Source of the DNA: Pseudevernia furfuracea
Taxonomy: Eukaryota > Ascomycota > Lecanoromycetes > Lecanorales > Parmeliaceae
NCBI GenBank assembly: GCA_022315425.1
Contig: JAIUPT010000038.1
Location: 868,001-932,000, forward strand
Length of the DNA stretch: 64,000 nt
Reading direction: 5' to 3'
Below the pieces are notes generated by a model. The model was not told where the DNA came from and did not search any database. It worked only from the letters and a program-made list of their open reading frames with translations. The position numbers and the translations under genes were made by a program. Each line of letters opens with the position of its first letter. The stretch's first letter is position 1. This document shows, one piece after another, positions 44,172-55,545 of this stretch.

Positions 44172-45290
44172 TGGATTAAGAGCGTTTGCCACTTTCGCGT
44201 CGAAATATTCCACCAAAGGTTCTCAATATCTCATCATCATATGGCACATGCTTTAAATTCCAATGTTCTGTATTTTAATGTCCCATGTGGTGGATGTTTA
44301 AAAAGCTTTTGTGAGTCTAGAAGAGCGATCACGTGCGTCGCAGCACAGGCATATAGAGTCTACACAAGCACCACGGTAATGGGAGCAGAAGCACAATTTG
44401 AAATGCTGCAAGACGTCATATGAATTGGACTTTTAAATTGGAAGGAGGGACAATGATTGACGATAGGGAGTTGAGGTGATACCTAGATACAAATAGAGAT
44501 ATCGCCCGCATTTTTCAGAGCTATGACTCCATTGGGGAGCTCGCACGATGGCTTTCTGGTAAGGTCTGAACTGATCCTTACTGATCCTATGTTGGACCGC
44601 GGTTAGAAGCGTGTGCCCTTCGAGCGTGTCTTGAGTGAGCCAGTAAGCACGCAGAACATGGATGCAAGGTCATCCTAAGGACTGCCATGTTGAGCCTCGT
44701 CAAAGTCCGGGCCCAACGGCTCGGTTTTGAGCATGCGGCCAATGAGCTGAATAGTGACAGGGTGGGTCTAAATGACTTTCACACCTGCAAAGCCTCCTTC
44801 GGCTCGTGTGTCGTCAAAGGAGTTGGAGGCTAGAGCAGGTTAGGGAAGAGTGAAAAAAGGGAGCTAACGCACAGCATCTCAGTCGTAGTATTTGAGTGGG
44901 TAGGAGATCAGTCGCTGGGATCCGTGTGGGGAGGCGCCGGAGGAGATGCGACTTGAAGATAGCGCAGCCGGGCTCTGAATTACGATTGGAGAAACAGGCA
45001 AAGAGCCCTGAAGGATTAGGGAATTCAGGGGGGGCAAATCTTGCCTTCCTCCGGCCGGGTCCAGGCTCGCCAGGCCACAAGGCTGATCCACACCAAACGG
45101 TTTTCGCAAGCTGCGAACTCTCTGCATGATGGCGCATGCCATGCAGTACAAGTCGCTTGATGAATCCTCTCGCAGTTCGCACTTGGAATTTCTGATACTC
45201 AGGTTCAACATTATTGTCGGCCTGACCGCAAATCGCCGTCAGTTTGGCCTGCGGTCCGCTGAACGGCCCAGGCCAGAGGCACTCCACGAC

Positions 45291-45325
45291 GGATTATGGA
45301 TTATGGACTATGGATTATGGATTAT
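45291..45325. repeat. Minisatellite, five copies of a 7-bp unit (ggattat)
   Basis: Five tandem units, the third with one change (ggactat). Confidence 0.9.
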
Positions 45326-45891
45326 CGTGTATTATTGTTTAGCGTTCGAATGTTCTTTCGTCCGATGTAGCTTGCCATGCGAGCTGACTCGTAAGAGTAC
45401 ATGCAGATAGGTATTTCTGGCAGAACGACGGAGCCGCTGCATCATTTAGACACAAGGAACCCATTTCCCGTGATCAGGCCAGTCACGTTACGAATCACAG
45501 GTTCGCCAATATCGAATGCTTGCAAAAAACATTTAACATGATGACTGTTGGTGATCTGAGTTCTGACTGGTAAGGGTATATGAGCCACTTTCTTTTAAGC
45601 GTCAGCGGCAAAAAAAGTCGTGAGGAAGGAGGCAAGTTTAACAACCTTCCAATCACTGTGCATAAAAAAACCTTTTCTGTTGACCGGGATTGTGGGTTGA
45701 TGCTGACTATGGCCGCCCTTGTGGAGACCTTCCAGGCATCTTTTCATTGGAAAGAAGAGTGGAGCCGGCCAAAATTTCTCCTGCCCAGAGAAATTCTTAC
45801 GGTTCGTCATTACGAATGCGAGCGTGGCTCCTGCAGCTATAGCACGGCTCACTGTGGAGCCTTCGCTGTTCAGGCCTCTCACGGATGAATA

Positions 45892-45910
45892 AGAGAGAGA
45901 GAGAGAGAGT
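45892..45910. repeat. (ag)n microsatellite
   Basis: About nine perfect ag/ga dinucleotides in a row. Confidence 0.85.
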
Positions 45911-46545
45911 CGCGGCGATGAGAGCGCAATTCTTTGGCTGGAGACGGGTGCCGTTCGTGCAGACCGTGGCCGATCATAATGAAATTAACGGGTGCCCGCG
46001 GTATGGATATGGAGTCACGGCAGCCCTTTCATACTTACAGGAGTTACCTTTGTGATGTTGGGAGTACGAGTGCAAGCTTGGCTCTGTCAGACACGATGCC
46101 GTTTCCCGTGAAGCTACGCAAATCGTGCTGACCGAAGCGTAGGCCTTGATGGTGGTTCACTTCCACCTACTTTGTACAGTCAGTAGTTGCAAGAGTCCGG
46201 AACCAAGTATAGAAATCAGGAGTCATCATCCAATGGGATCAATGTGATTATGCAAGACTAAGTAACTGCTCCACGAATCTGCTGGTTTCTTATCGTCATG
46301 AACAATGTGAATGCGTAAATACTTATTTCCTTGAGATGCAAAATACGACCCTTATCGATTGTGAAAAGTAGGCTTAGATGCAAGGTCTTTGTGACCTCCC
46401 CGTAATGCCTACATAATTTTTCTTTTAGATAAGTTCCAAATAGCAGGTCTCTTCATCCCCAAAAAGTCTAAAAGCCTGTAGGTGCTAAGCCTGGCTTTAG
46501 ATTCGAACAAAATACTTGGACATTTATAATACAGAACCTTCAAGA

Positions 46546-48032
46546 TCACCGCTGATGCAATTTCTTGATCCTCGTAGCACCCTCGTACACTCCCCGATCT
46601 ATTGCCGCAGCAACAGTCAAGGTACCTCCTATGACCGCACAGACACCCGTTAGAAAACCTGCAAAACTCTTCGTTCGCTCTTCTCTGTTGATGACCTTCA
46701 TCGGCGATATGTCGTAGCTGAAAAAGACGCCCGGGATGCCGCCCCTGGTACACTATTAGCCAGGATTGTCTTGTAAGCCAAAGGGAAGGGCTATCCTACC
46801 TCGCATGCAGCCTCTCTTTATGCCCCTCCTGCGAATCGCTCCCCCCACTCAGACTCCTCTTATGACTAGTCACCGAGTACTGGTGCGTCTCCAGGCTCCC
46901 ATCCTCGCCCCTCCCATGACTTCCCACTGGCAAAAGCTCATTCAACAGCGCATCATCCTGCCCCCCAAACGCACCGCTCTTTCCCTGCCACCCAAGCGGA
47001 AGATAGCTCGTACTGACCACCTTGACGAAATACATATAATTGAACGCGGGATCGTCTGTGAGCTGCTCCGTCTGATCCAGCGGGTTCAAATGATGGTTCG
47101 TCCAAGGCATCGCACTCTTTGCTCCAAGTCTCTGTGTCACGCTTTCTGGCACCTGGGGACCAAAGCGCAGATGATGGATCTGATGGGTAAAAGTGTGCGG
47201 ATTCCCATCCGGCGTATCTAAATAGTTGTTCAGGTCATGCACATGCATCGCTCCATTGCTGAAACTCCTTCCTGGTGCAATATGGAAGTTTCCAATGACT
47301 TTGTTGACGCGGAATCCGCCTTCGATTCGGCACCCTTGGCCACGCTGAGCATCTAGCTTTTCACTGTAGTGTTCGCGCTCGCATTGCTCGACGTTTTCGC
47401 CACGTCCAAATGCCCAGGAGACAGAGGCATAGGCTTCTCGCACTTCTTCACAGGTGTTGCAGCAGCCGGATTTGCTGGCTGTTGGGGGTGGGATGGCGCC
47501 GTAACAGTTGCCACAATACTCGGGGTCGAGGTGGGAGGCCGATTCTTCACCGTGACTAGGAGAATGTGAGAAGGCGAATGGGGGCATGGGTCGGAGAAGT
47601 CTTACAGATTTAAGGATGAGACTGATATTGGTAGACCACCTTCAGATACGGGTGCCAGCTGGACCTTGCTTAGACCATCTTTCACACCTGTTTGTTGCTC
47701 GCCAGATACGTCCATTACGTCTAGTGTGAGGAGTTCGCAGGGTATCCGGGGGAAAGAGACATTGAGGTGTATCTCCATTCGCTCTCCTGCAAACTGTTGT
47801 ATTAGCACTTGTGATTTCTGCTGATATTCCACTGCCTACCTCGCCCCTTATCCACTATAAGCTCAGGATGCACGGTCACCCGTCTGTAATCTGACCATTC
47901 TCCCCATACCAAGTAGAATACAATAAGCAATGAAGCTATTGTGACAATGCCCCCTGATGTGGTTCGTATCCTGGCATCTTCTACTGTCTTAGTAAAGGCG
48001 TCCAGCCGGGTGAAACGGGATTTGGCAGGCAT
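46546..48032 (-). CDS. ERV46: COPII vesicle cargo receptor ERV46 (ERGIC3-like)
   Basis: Forms the Erv41-Erv46 complex cycling between ER and Golgi, retrieving ER residents. Exons: 48032-47840, 47786-47606, 47555-46800, 46744-46546; 442 residues. N-terminus LDAFTKTVEDARIRTTSGGI, then the first membrane helix (IVTIASLLIVFYLVWGEWSDY). In the lumenal domain are VNVSF-like HLNVSFPRIPCELLTLDVMD, a cysteine-rich loop (..YCGNCYG.. and SGCCNTCEEVREAYASVSWA), GCRIEGGFRVNKVIGNFHIA and FTHQIHHLRFGPQ. Near the C-terminus come GGIPGVFFSYDISPMKVINR and the second helix FLTGVCAVIGGTLTVAAAID. An insert of about 50 residues rich in G, S and H (..GEDGSLETHQYSVTSHKR..) before the last motif is typical of filamentous fungi. 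Divergent from LCL3. Confidence 0.94.
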
Positions 48033-48357
48033 GTTAGGCTCGAGCTGGTCGTCGACTCTGTGGGCGCCCAGTCAGAGGCGAGCCTCCTGGGCTTTGACGG
48101 GGAAGAAAGGGTACAACAAACAAGTCCGAGACCGACGATAACAGCAATGAGCAGGGCCTAACACTCTGTGAATGGTTGTTGTCAAATTACAGTCAATTAC
48201 TATTCTCTGATTCATCTGGACACTTTTCTTTAATGCATGCTTTTGGCCCTTGGGGTGTGGCACGGCAAGTCCCGCGCGCTTGCAGCACTCCGGGATTCAG
48301 AAAGTAAACTCCACAGTCTACATTCCCTTCTGCCTCATGTAGCAGTTACACTCCATC
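48033..48357. promoter_or_regulatory. Shared divergent promoter region, ERV46 / LCL3
   Basis: 325 bp between start codons of opposite-strand genes; no specific element identified. Confidence 0.5.
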
Positions 48358-49187
48358 ATGCGATGGCCATCCTGGTCATCCAAGGACCCAGACGAGAAGA
48401 AACCCGTCAAATGGACCGACACCCTCAACGCAACAGACTGGACCCACTACACCGATCCTCGTAACGTGATCCCCGTCGTCCTCACAACAGCCACGGTCCT
48501 CGGTAGCTATTCATTCTACCGTTCCTATCTTCGACGCATACCAAAAGCTGCACTTATACAGCCAAAATTTTGGAGAAAGAGGAGCCTGTTTGGGAGGGTT
48601 ACGAAAGTGGGCGATGGAGATGGCTTCAGATTGTTTCACATGCCGGGGGGCAGATTGGCTGGATGGGAGTGGTTACCTTGGAGAAGGGTGCCTCAGGGAA
48701 GAGCAGGGTTAAAAGACAATACTGTATGTGTCGTAGTGTTGTATGGTCGCGACCAAGACGGCTGATGGGAGAGAAGATCTCTATCCGAATAGCTGGCATA
48801 GATGCTCCTGAAGGTGCACATTTTGGCCTCCCTGCACAGCCATATTCAAAGGAAGCGCTGGATTGGCTTACAGGTTACATACTACACAGACGCGTGAGAG
48901 CCTATGTTTACAAGAAAGATCAGTATGATAGGGCGGTCGCCACTGTCTATGTGCGAAGGTGGCTGCTGAGGCGAGATGTGGGATACCGGATGCTGAAATT
49001 GGGGTTGGCGACGGTGTACGAGGCGAAGACGGGTGTCGAATTTGGTCCGGGACTGGAAGAGAAATATAGGAGGGCGGAGTGGTTGGCGAAGACGAGAAGA
49101 AAGGGTCTCTGGGGAGGCGCCAAGAAGAAGGACTTTGAGTCTCCCAGGGATTACAAAACCAAATATGCAGATAGCAAAACAGTTTGA
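48358..49187 (+). CDS. LCL3: LCL3, membrane-anchored staphylococcal-nuclease-like endonuclease
   Basis: Probable mitochondrial membrane protein with an SNase (thermonuclease) domain. Two exons, 48358-48723 and 48777-49187; 258 residues. A membrane segment lies at about 35-55 (..IPVVLTTATVLGSYSFYRSY). SNase motifs: GRVTKVGDGDGFRLFHMPGG (about 80-99), then after the intron ISIRIAGIDAPEGAHFGLPA, with the metal-binding Asp in AGIDAPE. VRAYVYKKDQYDRAVATVYV provides the catalytic-arginine region and RKGLWGG the usual C-terminal loop. The intron begins GTATGT at 48724. Its acceptor is ambiguous between 48773 and 48776 (AG|AAG|), which would add or drop one Lys; I chose the downstream one because it gives the usual KD-x-T-I spacing. 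Confidence 0.9.
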
Positions 49188-49269
49188 TCTTTGATATTTG
49201 GGAAGCATGAATATTGCCATGTCGCTGTAATTTAGCCACCTCATAGTCGGTGACTTACTTTTGGAGCAA

Positions 49270-50495
49270 TTATCCCTGGACTCTGAAAGTTCGACCGCTT
49301 GCTGTCTTCCGCTCTTTCTCCTCGTTCTCCGGCCTTGCCCTGTTAAGTACTGCAAGGGGTCAGCGTTGTTGCACAGGCCAGGGAATAATTTAGCAACTCA
49401 CCCTGCAGGAAATCCGCCGTCCGTCGTCGCATCCTCGAGTGGATGTAAGCCTACAGCATGTCATCTTAGCTTGGGCTTCGACAGAACGATCGGGGAATGC
49501 CCTTACCTTTGAGGCTTTGATGTGATAGTGGAAATAGTCTCGGAAAGTCTGGATGTGGGAGATGGTTTCTTGCCTCCGTTGAGGTGTGAGATGCCTTGGA
49601 AATAGTACTACAGCTTATTAGCTGCAATCTCACCATGATCGGCCAGTCCCCATTACCAAATGTTACGTAGCCCACTTCTCCGTTTGTTCCATCCGCCAGG
49701 CCCCTCACACCTTGCAGCTCGAGCGGCGGCTCATTCCTGAACAGTACCTGAGGCGCATTCTGTATAGCCCTCCTCCTCGCATCGACGAACTCCTGCAAAA
49801 ACACCTTCCCAAACACTCGATCCGTCTCTTCTCGGAAAATAGTACTGAAGATGACCGTAACCCTGTCATGACTCGCTTTGATGTAAATGGCCTCTTCGTC
49901 TCTGTAATGGATCGCCATCACTTCTCCACCCTCTCGTACACCTTCTGGCGCAGACTCGCTCGTAAATTTCGAAGCCTCCTCTTGCCTGTGGGCGAAGTCA
50001 TCGAAAGCTCTTTCAAAAGGTGCGGCCATGGCATTGCGTTTCAGGAGTGAAACTCGGCGGACTAGGTCCTCTCGTGCTTCTGCAACGTAATTCATAAGCT
50101 CTACTCTCGCAGCCTTCAGTCTCAAAACTGCTCACCTTGGTCTGCAGGCAGGTTGTCCAAATCTATCAGCACGGAAAAGTCATAGCCCGCTTCCGGGGAT
50201 ACAGCATATGTGCCGTACTCCCTCTCGAGGACCTCTTGAGCGCCATACTGCAGAAGCTCTTTATAACATTTGACTGCAATAGAGATGAGGATTTTGGATT
50301 TAGTTTCGGGCGTAGAGACGTGAAAGGCGACATTGTCAAAATCCGAGACTATTTGGTCAACGGATACGGGAGGCGCTCTGGTGCCCAAGTCAGCAGCTAT
50401 ATCGATGCAGACGTTGGAGGAGAGGAGGGCAACCCTGAGAAGCGCTCTGTGAGAAGGGATTGGATGAGGACGTTCTGGTAGTCTAAGAGAAGCAT
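49270..50495 (-). CDS. ARC35: ARP2/3 complex 34-kDa subunit (ARPC2)
   Basis: Core subunit of the Arp2/3 complex that nucleates branched actin at endocytic patches. Six exons: 50495-50434, 50377-50136, 50079-49657, 49607-49507, 49450-49402, 49349-49270; 318 residues. The sequence is strongly conserved: MLLLDYQNVLIQSLLTERFS, VDQIVSDFDNVAFHVSTPET, ..YGAQEVLEREYGTYAVSPEA.., DLVRRVSLLKRNAMAAPFER, YIKASHDRVTVIFSTIFREE, TDRVFGKVFLQEFVDARRRA, ..RNEPPLELQGV.., then HLTPQRRQETISHIQTFRDY and HSRMRRRTADFLQ near the end. All five introns are GT..AG and in frame; the two small 3' exons (49 and 80 nt) were found from the family C-terminus. Converges with LCL3, with 82 bp between stop codons. Confidence 0.94.
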
Positions 50496-50769
50496 ATTGG
50501 TGGTATGGCTAGACCATGTTCTAGCATTCCAATGTGTCTTACGAAGAGAGTCGAGAAACGAGAAAGCAGTTGTGAACCGTAGGCATGGGCTTGGCAGAAC
50601 AAGCCTTGATATTAAGAGCTAGAGCTGGGCACGATACCCTCATTCTCAATACTTCAAATCTAGTTACATCATAACCCTACTTGCGACTCATACGCTATCC
50701 TAACAACTTATCTCTTCCGATCAAGAACTTCATTCGCTTGAAGCAGCATATAACCCTGGCATCGGACCC

Positions 50770-52798
50770 CTATACCCGATTCTTCCCACGCCGGCTCTGA
50801 TTTTGTTCCTCCACGCTCACTATTCTCACATAGTTGGTCATGCTGAAAGGCGCGTCTGAGCCAGAGCTATCCTCGTCCCATTCCCCAATGGCAACATACT
50901 GGCCAAGAAGCATCGCAATGTCACGAAGTCGAAACTCATCATCCCGATGAACTTCCGAGACCCGTTTGAGTGGCGTAACAAAGAGCTTAGACGGCTGTTG
51001 ATGGAGAGGAAGCTCGATAACTTCGCCTGTCAGCCATTTGACACCATCGATGGTTGACTTTATGCCCTCGACTTGCAAATGTCCATTGCGCTCTTGGCAC
51101 CATGCTTTATATCCATTCCAGACATCACCATCGTTGATGGCTACCCCTTCAGAATATACACACTTTCCTATTGGCTCATTTGAGAGTTCTTGATCCAAGC
51201 CGATCCTCGTTCGACTCTGTTTTGCCAGGTGGATCTGGGCTTTCACTTGATCCAGGCTTTGCTTCAATTGACCCTTCTCCATGCTAAAAAAGCTGTGATC
51301 CGTCATGTCTCCACGCTGCTCAATATGACTGATGAAGGCGTACAACTGCCGTATGTCTCTGGCCATATTCTGAACAGTATCTACACGACTAACCTTACGC
51401 CCATCTACCTTGTATGTGACGGCCAAGATCGCCTGGTCTAAGATTGCGAATACCTTCACGAGCCTCCCGGACCTCTGACATGGTTCAGAAATGGCTGATG
51501 ATCCGATCTTTTCCGGACTAACTTGCTCATCACATTACCACCTCGTCTTGGATTAGCTAGCCATTGGTTCACCCTGTGGATAATCTCGTTAGTCATCTTG
51601 ATTGCTTGATACCGTTTGCTATCGAGCTGCGTCTCTTGAATCACTAAATCAAAACACCTTTTCCTCTCTGCGGTCTCTTGCCCAGGATAGCTGCCTGGTA
51701 TCATGTAAATGATATTGTCGAGGTCTCGGGGCTAATCACATATTTGCTGTCGTCTGTCATGACAACAGTCAACTCAGTGCAATCCGATCCAGGGTGAACC
51801 TCGACAGTAGGGATGCTATTGATCGTTCTCAGACGTCCTGCGTATTATAGGGTGTTGAAGCCATCCTCTGGCCATTTGACAATCTATGAGAGGCTCCTCC
51901 GGCCGAAATCATTGACCGTCCCGGGAAGAAGATAGCCATCGTCGAGGATTCTCTTAATGAATACGTTCCAGATATGGCTGTGGTCTTCATCTATGTTGGT
52001 GCTGCCACTTTCTAGTGGAAATCCATCGATGACGGGCACTAACGCGTTCAAAAATACACGCGGATTGATCGACAATAAGGGAAGGACCTTCAAGATCAGC
52101 AACTCGATATCACGTTGGTCAGCTTTGAGCTTGTATGTCGCTTCCAAGAAGTCCTTGAGCTCTGCAAGATCCTCATTATTCAAGAGCGACAAGAGCAACA
52201 CAACCATCTGCAGGAACCGCGGTCTGATGTATTTCTGTGTCGAATCGTCGCTACAAGTAGGATCCAGTGAGTTGTAATACGCTGCGCTGAGGGAGATGAT
52301 CTCTTTGATACCATTGCTGGTGGTTAGGGTTCGGAACATTGGTCCATGATTGATTCCATAACGCGTGTTCTCGGAATCGGACTCCTGATGCAAAGACGAC
52401 GTGCATCCTCAATCATCGTCTCAAGAAGAGTCCTAGTCTCCTCAAACGTCATCTCCGGCCCCCCTCCGGCTATCAAATTTCGGTAAATAACCATCAAGTC
52501 CCAAAGGGAGCTCCAGTCGACTTCGACCACAGTCCCCTCAGATCCCAGTCTCCATTTCGGAGATCCTTGACAATGGTCACGCACTCGCTGTCGATGGTTA
52601 CTGTATCAAGATCTCGCGTGCGTCGAGCGACTGTCGATCACCGTCACGTGCCTGGTACCTGGCTCTTGTGACAATGCTCGCGGTCTGATCAGTCTGCACA
52701 ATCTGCAAATCTTGAGATACGGTGATTTGGCTCAGAAGAGAGCCTGCTGTGGCTACTCGCCAAATCGCATCTTTCTGGTCAGCCTCCTTCCCTTCCAT
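50770..52798 (-). pseudogene. Frameshift-ridden remnant of an unrecognised protein-coding gene
   Basis: Long protein-like stretches follow each other in changing frames without room for introns. From the ATG at 52798 one frame gives ..KDAIWRVATAGSLLSQIT.. to ..LDAREIL; then TVTIDSECVTIVKDLRNGDW; then SLWDLMVIYRNLIAGGGPEM to ..IEDARRLCI; then GINHGPMFRTLTTSNGIKEI through ..DDGYLLPGTVNDFGRR; then INSIPTVEVHPGSDCTELTV; then NIIYMIPGSYPGQETAERKR through ..RGGNVMSKLVRKRSDHQPF; then VFAILDQAILAVTYKVDGRK to ..NYVRIVSVEEQNQSRRGK, ending at 50770. At least five changes of frame are needed. Between them the frames are almost free of stops, so decay is recent. I recognise no domain. An alternative, a gene of many tiny introns, is unlikely because neighbouring pieces join within a few bases. 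Confidence 0.6.
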
Positions 52799-54245
52799 GT
52801 TGATTTGTTCGCTGCGGTTGATCTAGGGGTTTGTCGGCTCCCGGTAGGAATGTTAATCCCACTGTGAGTACGGGCGCCGATTCTAGGACTTGTTCCAGAG
52901 GCATGCCGTTTGCTTATGTCTACCTTAGTCGTGGGTCGGCTTTTCTCTCCAGTTGCTGTATCATAAAATCTGTTTATTCTGGCCCCAGCGTTTTATTCGT
53001 ATAGTCAATATAAGCGTCGCTCTTTGCTTTGAGTGCTTTTGGATGGTGGTGAGTTCGAGACCCGCCCAGTCCAATATCCCCGCCGCTTTGGTGAGTTATG
53101 GTAGTGCGCTCTATGCCGTTGATGACGGACTGGCTCTCGCCACGCCCCGTTTTGTCGGAAGTTGAGGCGTCTGGATCATTGTACGAGTCTGGACCAACGA
53201 AATGCTTTGAGGCCCAGGTCGCAAGGATCCTGGTATTATCGAGTTGGAAGGCTGAAATTCATTAGTTGTTGCGCCCACTATTACGTTTGACGGGAGCATC
53301 GAGGCGTGCTTGTTTACGATCCATGATCAACTCTTTGATTCTTTCACAGCTCGTTTATCTAGAATCGAGATATCGGTGGGAAACCAGGGTCTCGTCAATG
53401 ACCAACTCTGAAGGCTGAGGAGGTATGGGTTGACCACTGCCTGCATATGTGGTCTTTCCTGGGGATCCGTTACGTTTTTATTCGACCGATATTCTCGCAA
53501 GTCTTTGCATATACCTATCCCAATACAGGCTAAGCCCCGGAAAATGGGCGTCCAGAAGGCTGTAGGGCATTGCCTGACGCGTGACTCGAATATGTCATCT
53601 CACCCACAGAATTCCCATCTGATACAATTTCACTAGGACTAGAATCTGGAAGAAGATCACGGATGCTAGTATGAGCGATGCCTTACATCGTCACCCATTT
53701 CGATGCCATACGCAAGCGGTTCATAGATTGCCCAAGCATTCCTGCGCCAAAAACTGATCCGCGGTTGTCAGCCTCGAACCGTATATTATGCAAGGATATG
53801 TTTTCATAGCATTGCCAAGACCTCAGCATCATTTTTATTGGTTTAAAAAGAACACCTTCCTCAAAGAGCAGGAGGCTTGAGCATGAGGCGAAGTGCTCGA
53901 TATGCAGTAAAAATTGCTGTTATGCCCATAGTTTTGGGCAGTACCAGTAAGGCTGCTTCTCGAGGCGCTACAGCGCTCTCAATGCACCTTTAAAATTCTG
54001 ACCGATCAGCCTGGTGAGCTGTAAAGAGAGTTGGCAGTGCGTCTCGTTCGAAGTGTTCGATTAAGGTCCTGTTTTCTATGTCAATCTCTGCTTACACACG
54101 TGACTGCGGTGGCCATGGCATCGGCGACCTCAGAGGTGAAACAAGCCCGTTGATGCATTTTTTAACTTGAATCCTCGACACAGCATGCTGACTCTCAAAA
54201 ACTCTGTGCCGCTTTCATATTACCACTGATTAAAGAGTTTCAGTG
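52799..54245. other. 1.4-kb stretch without a recognised gene
   Basis: Only short ORFs; nothing recognisable. It may include upstream parts of the decayed gene. Confidence 0.45.
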
Positions 54246-55545
54246 ATGTCGAACGCGGAGTGTTTTTACCCCAATGGCAACCCTTCGCTGGAGGACGATA
54301 TCCCTTTTGGCACAGGGAGCGCAGTAGGGTGTTGTCCACTAAATTGGGCTTGTCAAGTCAACGGTCTATGCTATCTACAAAACGAAAACTACTACGGTCG
54401 CTATGCCTGCACCGATAAGAGCTGGGGCCCCGGATGTCCTAATATTTGCACCTATAGTACGTACCACGAATTCTTGGAACAAACGAATCTCTAAGGCTGA
54501 TAGATATTAGATAACACAGCCAAAGGGAACGAAGCAGTTCTAGAATGTAGTGCAGGTAGCTACTGCTGCGATACAAACCGGCCAGAGCTCAGCAGGGGCA
54601 CAGGTTGCTGTGATGCATCGCCGAGTAGGTTCTCCATTGACGACAATACCGAGATTCCCGAGCCACCCGTTCAATCGTCTTCCTCCACCCCAGTCTTGGC
54701 GCCAGCAAATTCGGTTACCACGCAGACTTCGAGAACTGCTGCAGCCGCTGCGACATCATGAATTTGCGACGGCGGATTAGGACAGATATTGTGCGGGTCA
54801 ATCTGCTGCGCCACTGGGCAGGATTGCCTGTATGCCGGACAATGCGCTGCTAGTAGTAGTACGATTGAAAGCGGCAGCGGTACGTCTACGTTAGAGAGCA
54901 CGATGACTGCTGCATCAACGAGTTCCTCAAATTCTATTCCAACGGGTACAGGACATACATTAATGACGTCGTCCTCGCAATCCGCCTCCCTGGCTACTTC
55001 TTCCGTCACCTCATCTTTCACTCCGAGACTCAGCAGTTCTTCTGCGGTCACCACTGCAATTACTGCGGCTGTAAAGCCCACTACAGCACCATCTCCAAGC
55101 GTTACTCATAGCAAGGGGTTCAAAGTTACTCACAGCAAGGGATTCAAAGGTTGGTTTCTCGGTCTCGGTCGCAGGAGTTGCCGCCCTTTCCCTCATACTC
55201 CTCTTTCTCTTTCGTTGGCGTAAACGTCGCCGAACATTACAGTATAAGCCCGCAGAGTCCGGGCATGAAAATCCCAGTAACAACGAATTCTCAAACACGG
55301 CATACTACAGCGCAACCCAGCCTCCAGAACGATACCCCTATACCCAACCCTTTCCATTGGACCAACCGCTCAACAACGAAAGAGGTCCTGCAGACAGCCG
55401 GTTACGCGGGGAGAAACAGCGATACAGTTGGGCGATGAGAGAGATTCGGGATTTGGAAAGTGCATGGAGGCGGGACCTACTGTCGGGCCGTGAATTATCT
55501 ATAAAGTTGGACTTGTTGGATAAGAAGCCAAAGTTCAGATCTTAG
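54246..55545 (+). CDS. Cysteine-rich single-pass membrane protein (Mid2/WSC-like architecture)
   Basis: Unnamed fungal surface-protein type: Cys-rich ectodomain, Ser/Thr-rich stalk, one membrane helix, basic then polar cytoplasmic tail. I read exons 54246-54456, 54511-54713, 54786-55100, 55150-55545; 374 residues. Seen: CFYPNGNPSLEDDIPFG, CCPLNWACQVNGLCYL and ACTDKSWGPGCPNICTY; then CSAGSYCCDTNRPELSRGTG; ILCGSICCATGQDCLYAGQC; a stalk of about 80 residues mostly S, T and A; the helix VAGVAALSLILLFLFRW followed by RKRRR; and a tail with YSWAMREIRDLESAWRRDLL. Intron 2 (GTTACC..ACAG) removes an in-frame TGA at 54758-54760. Intron 3 (55101-55149) is needed to reach the membrane helix. No signal peptide precedes MSNAEC, so an upstream exon may be missing. 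A cell-wall sensor role is possible but unproven. Confidence 0.65.
55101..55148 (+). repeat. 24-bp tandem duplication forming a whole intron
   Basis: Copies at 55101-55124 and 55125-55148 (gttactca.agcaaggg.ttcaaa) with two differences. With the following g the pair makes exactly the 49-nt GT..AG intron inferred between the stalk and the membrane helix. Confidence 0.85.

Larger units (their letters stand above)
44172..46545. other. 2.4-kb stretch without a recognised gene
   Basis: Upstream of the Frizzled-like gene and downstream of ERV46. ORFs such as 44814-45287 (minus) are Cys/Arg-rich without domains. Simple repeats occur at 45291 and 45892. Confidence 0.45.

Noticed and set aside
44814..45287. 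157-codon minus-strand ORF
   Set aside because: No recognisable domain, irregular Cys/Arg/Pro-rich composition, and a competing ORF in another frame of the same strand.
53030..53075. Second tRNA-like string (gagttcgagac)
   Set aside because: Flanks do not form a cloverleaf.
54758..54760. In-frame TGA as a selenocysteine codon
   Set aside because: Selenoproteins are essentially absent from ascomycetes, and an in-frame intron covers it.
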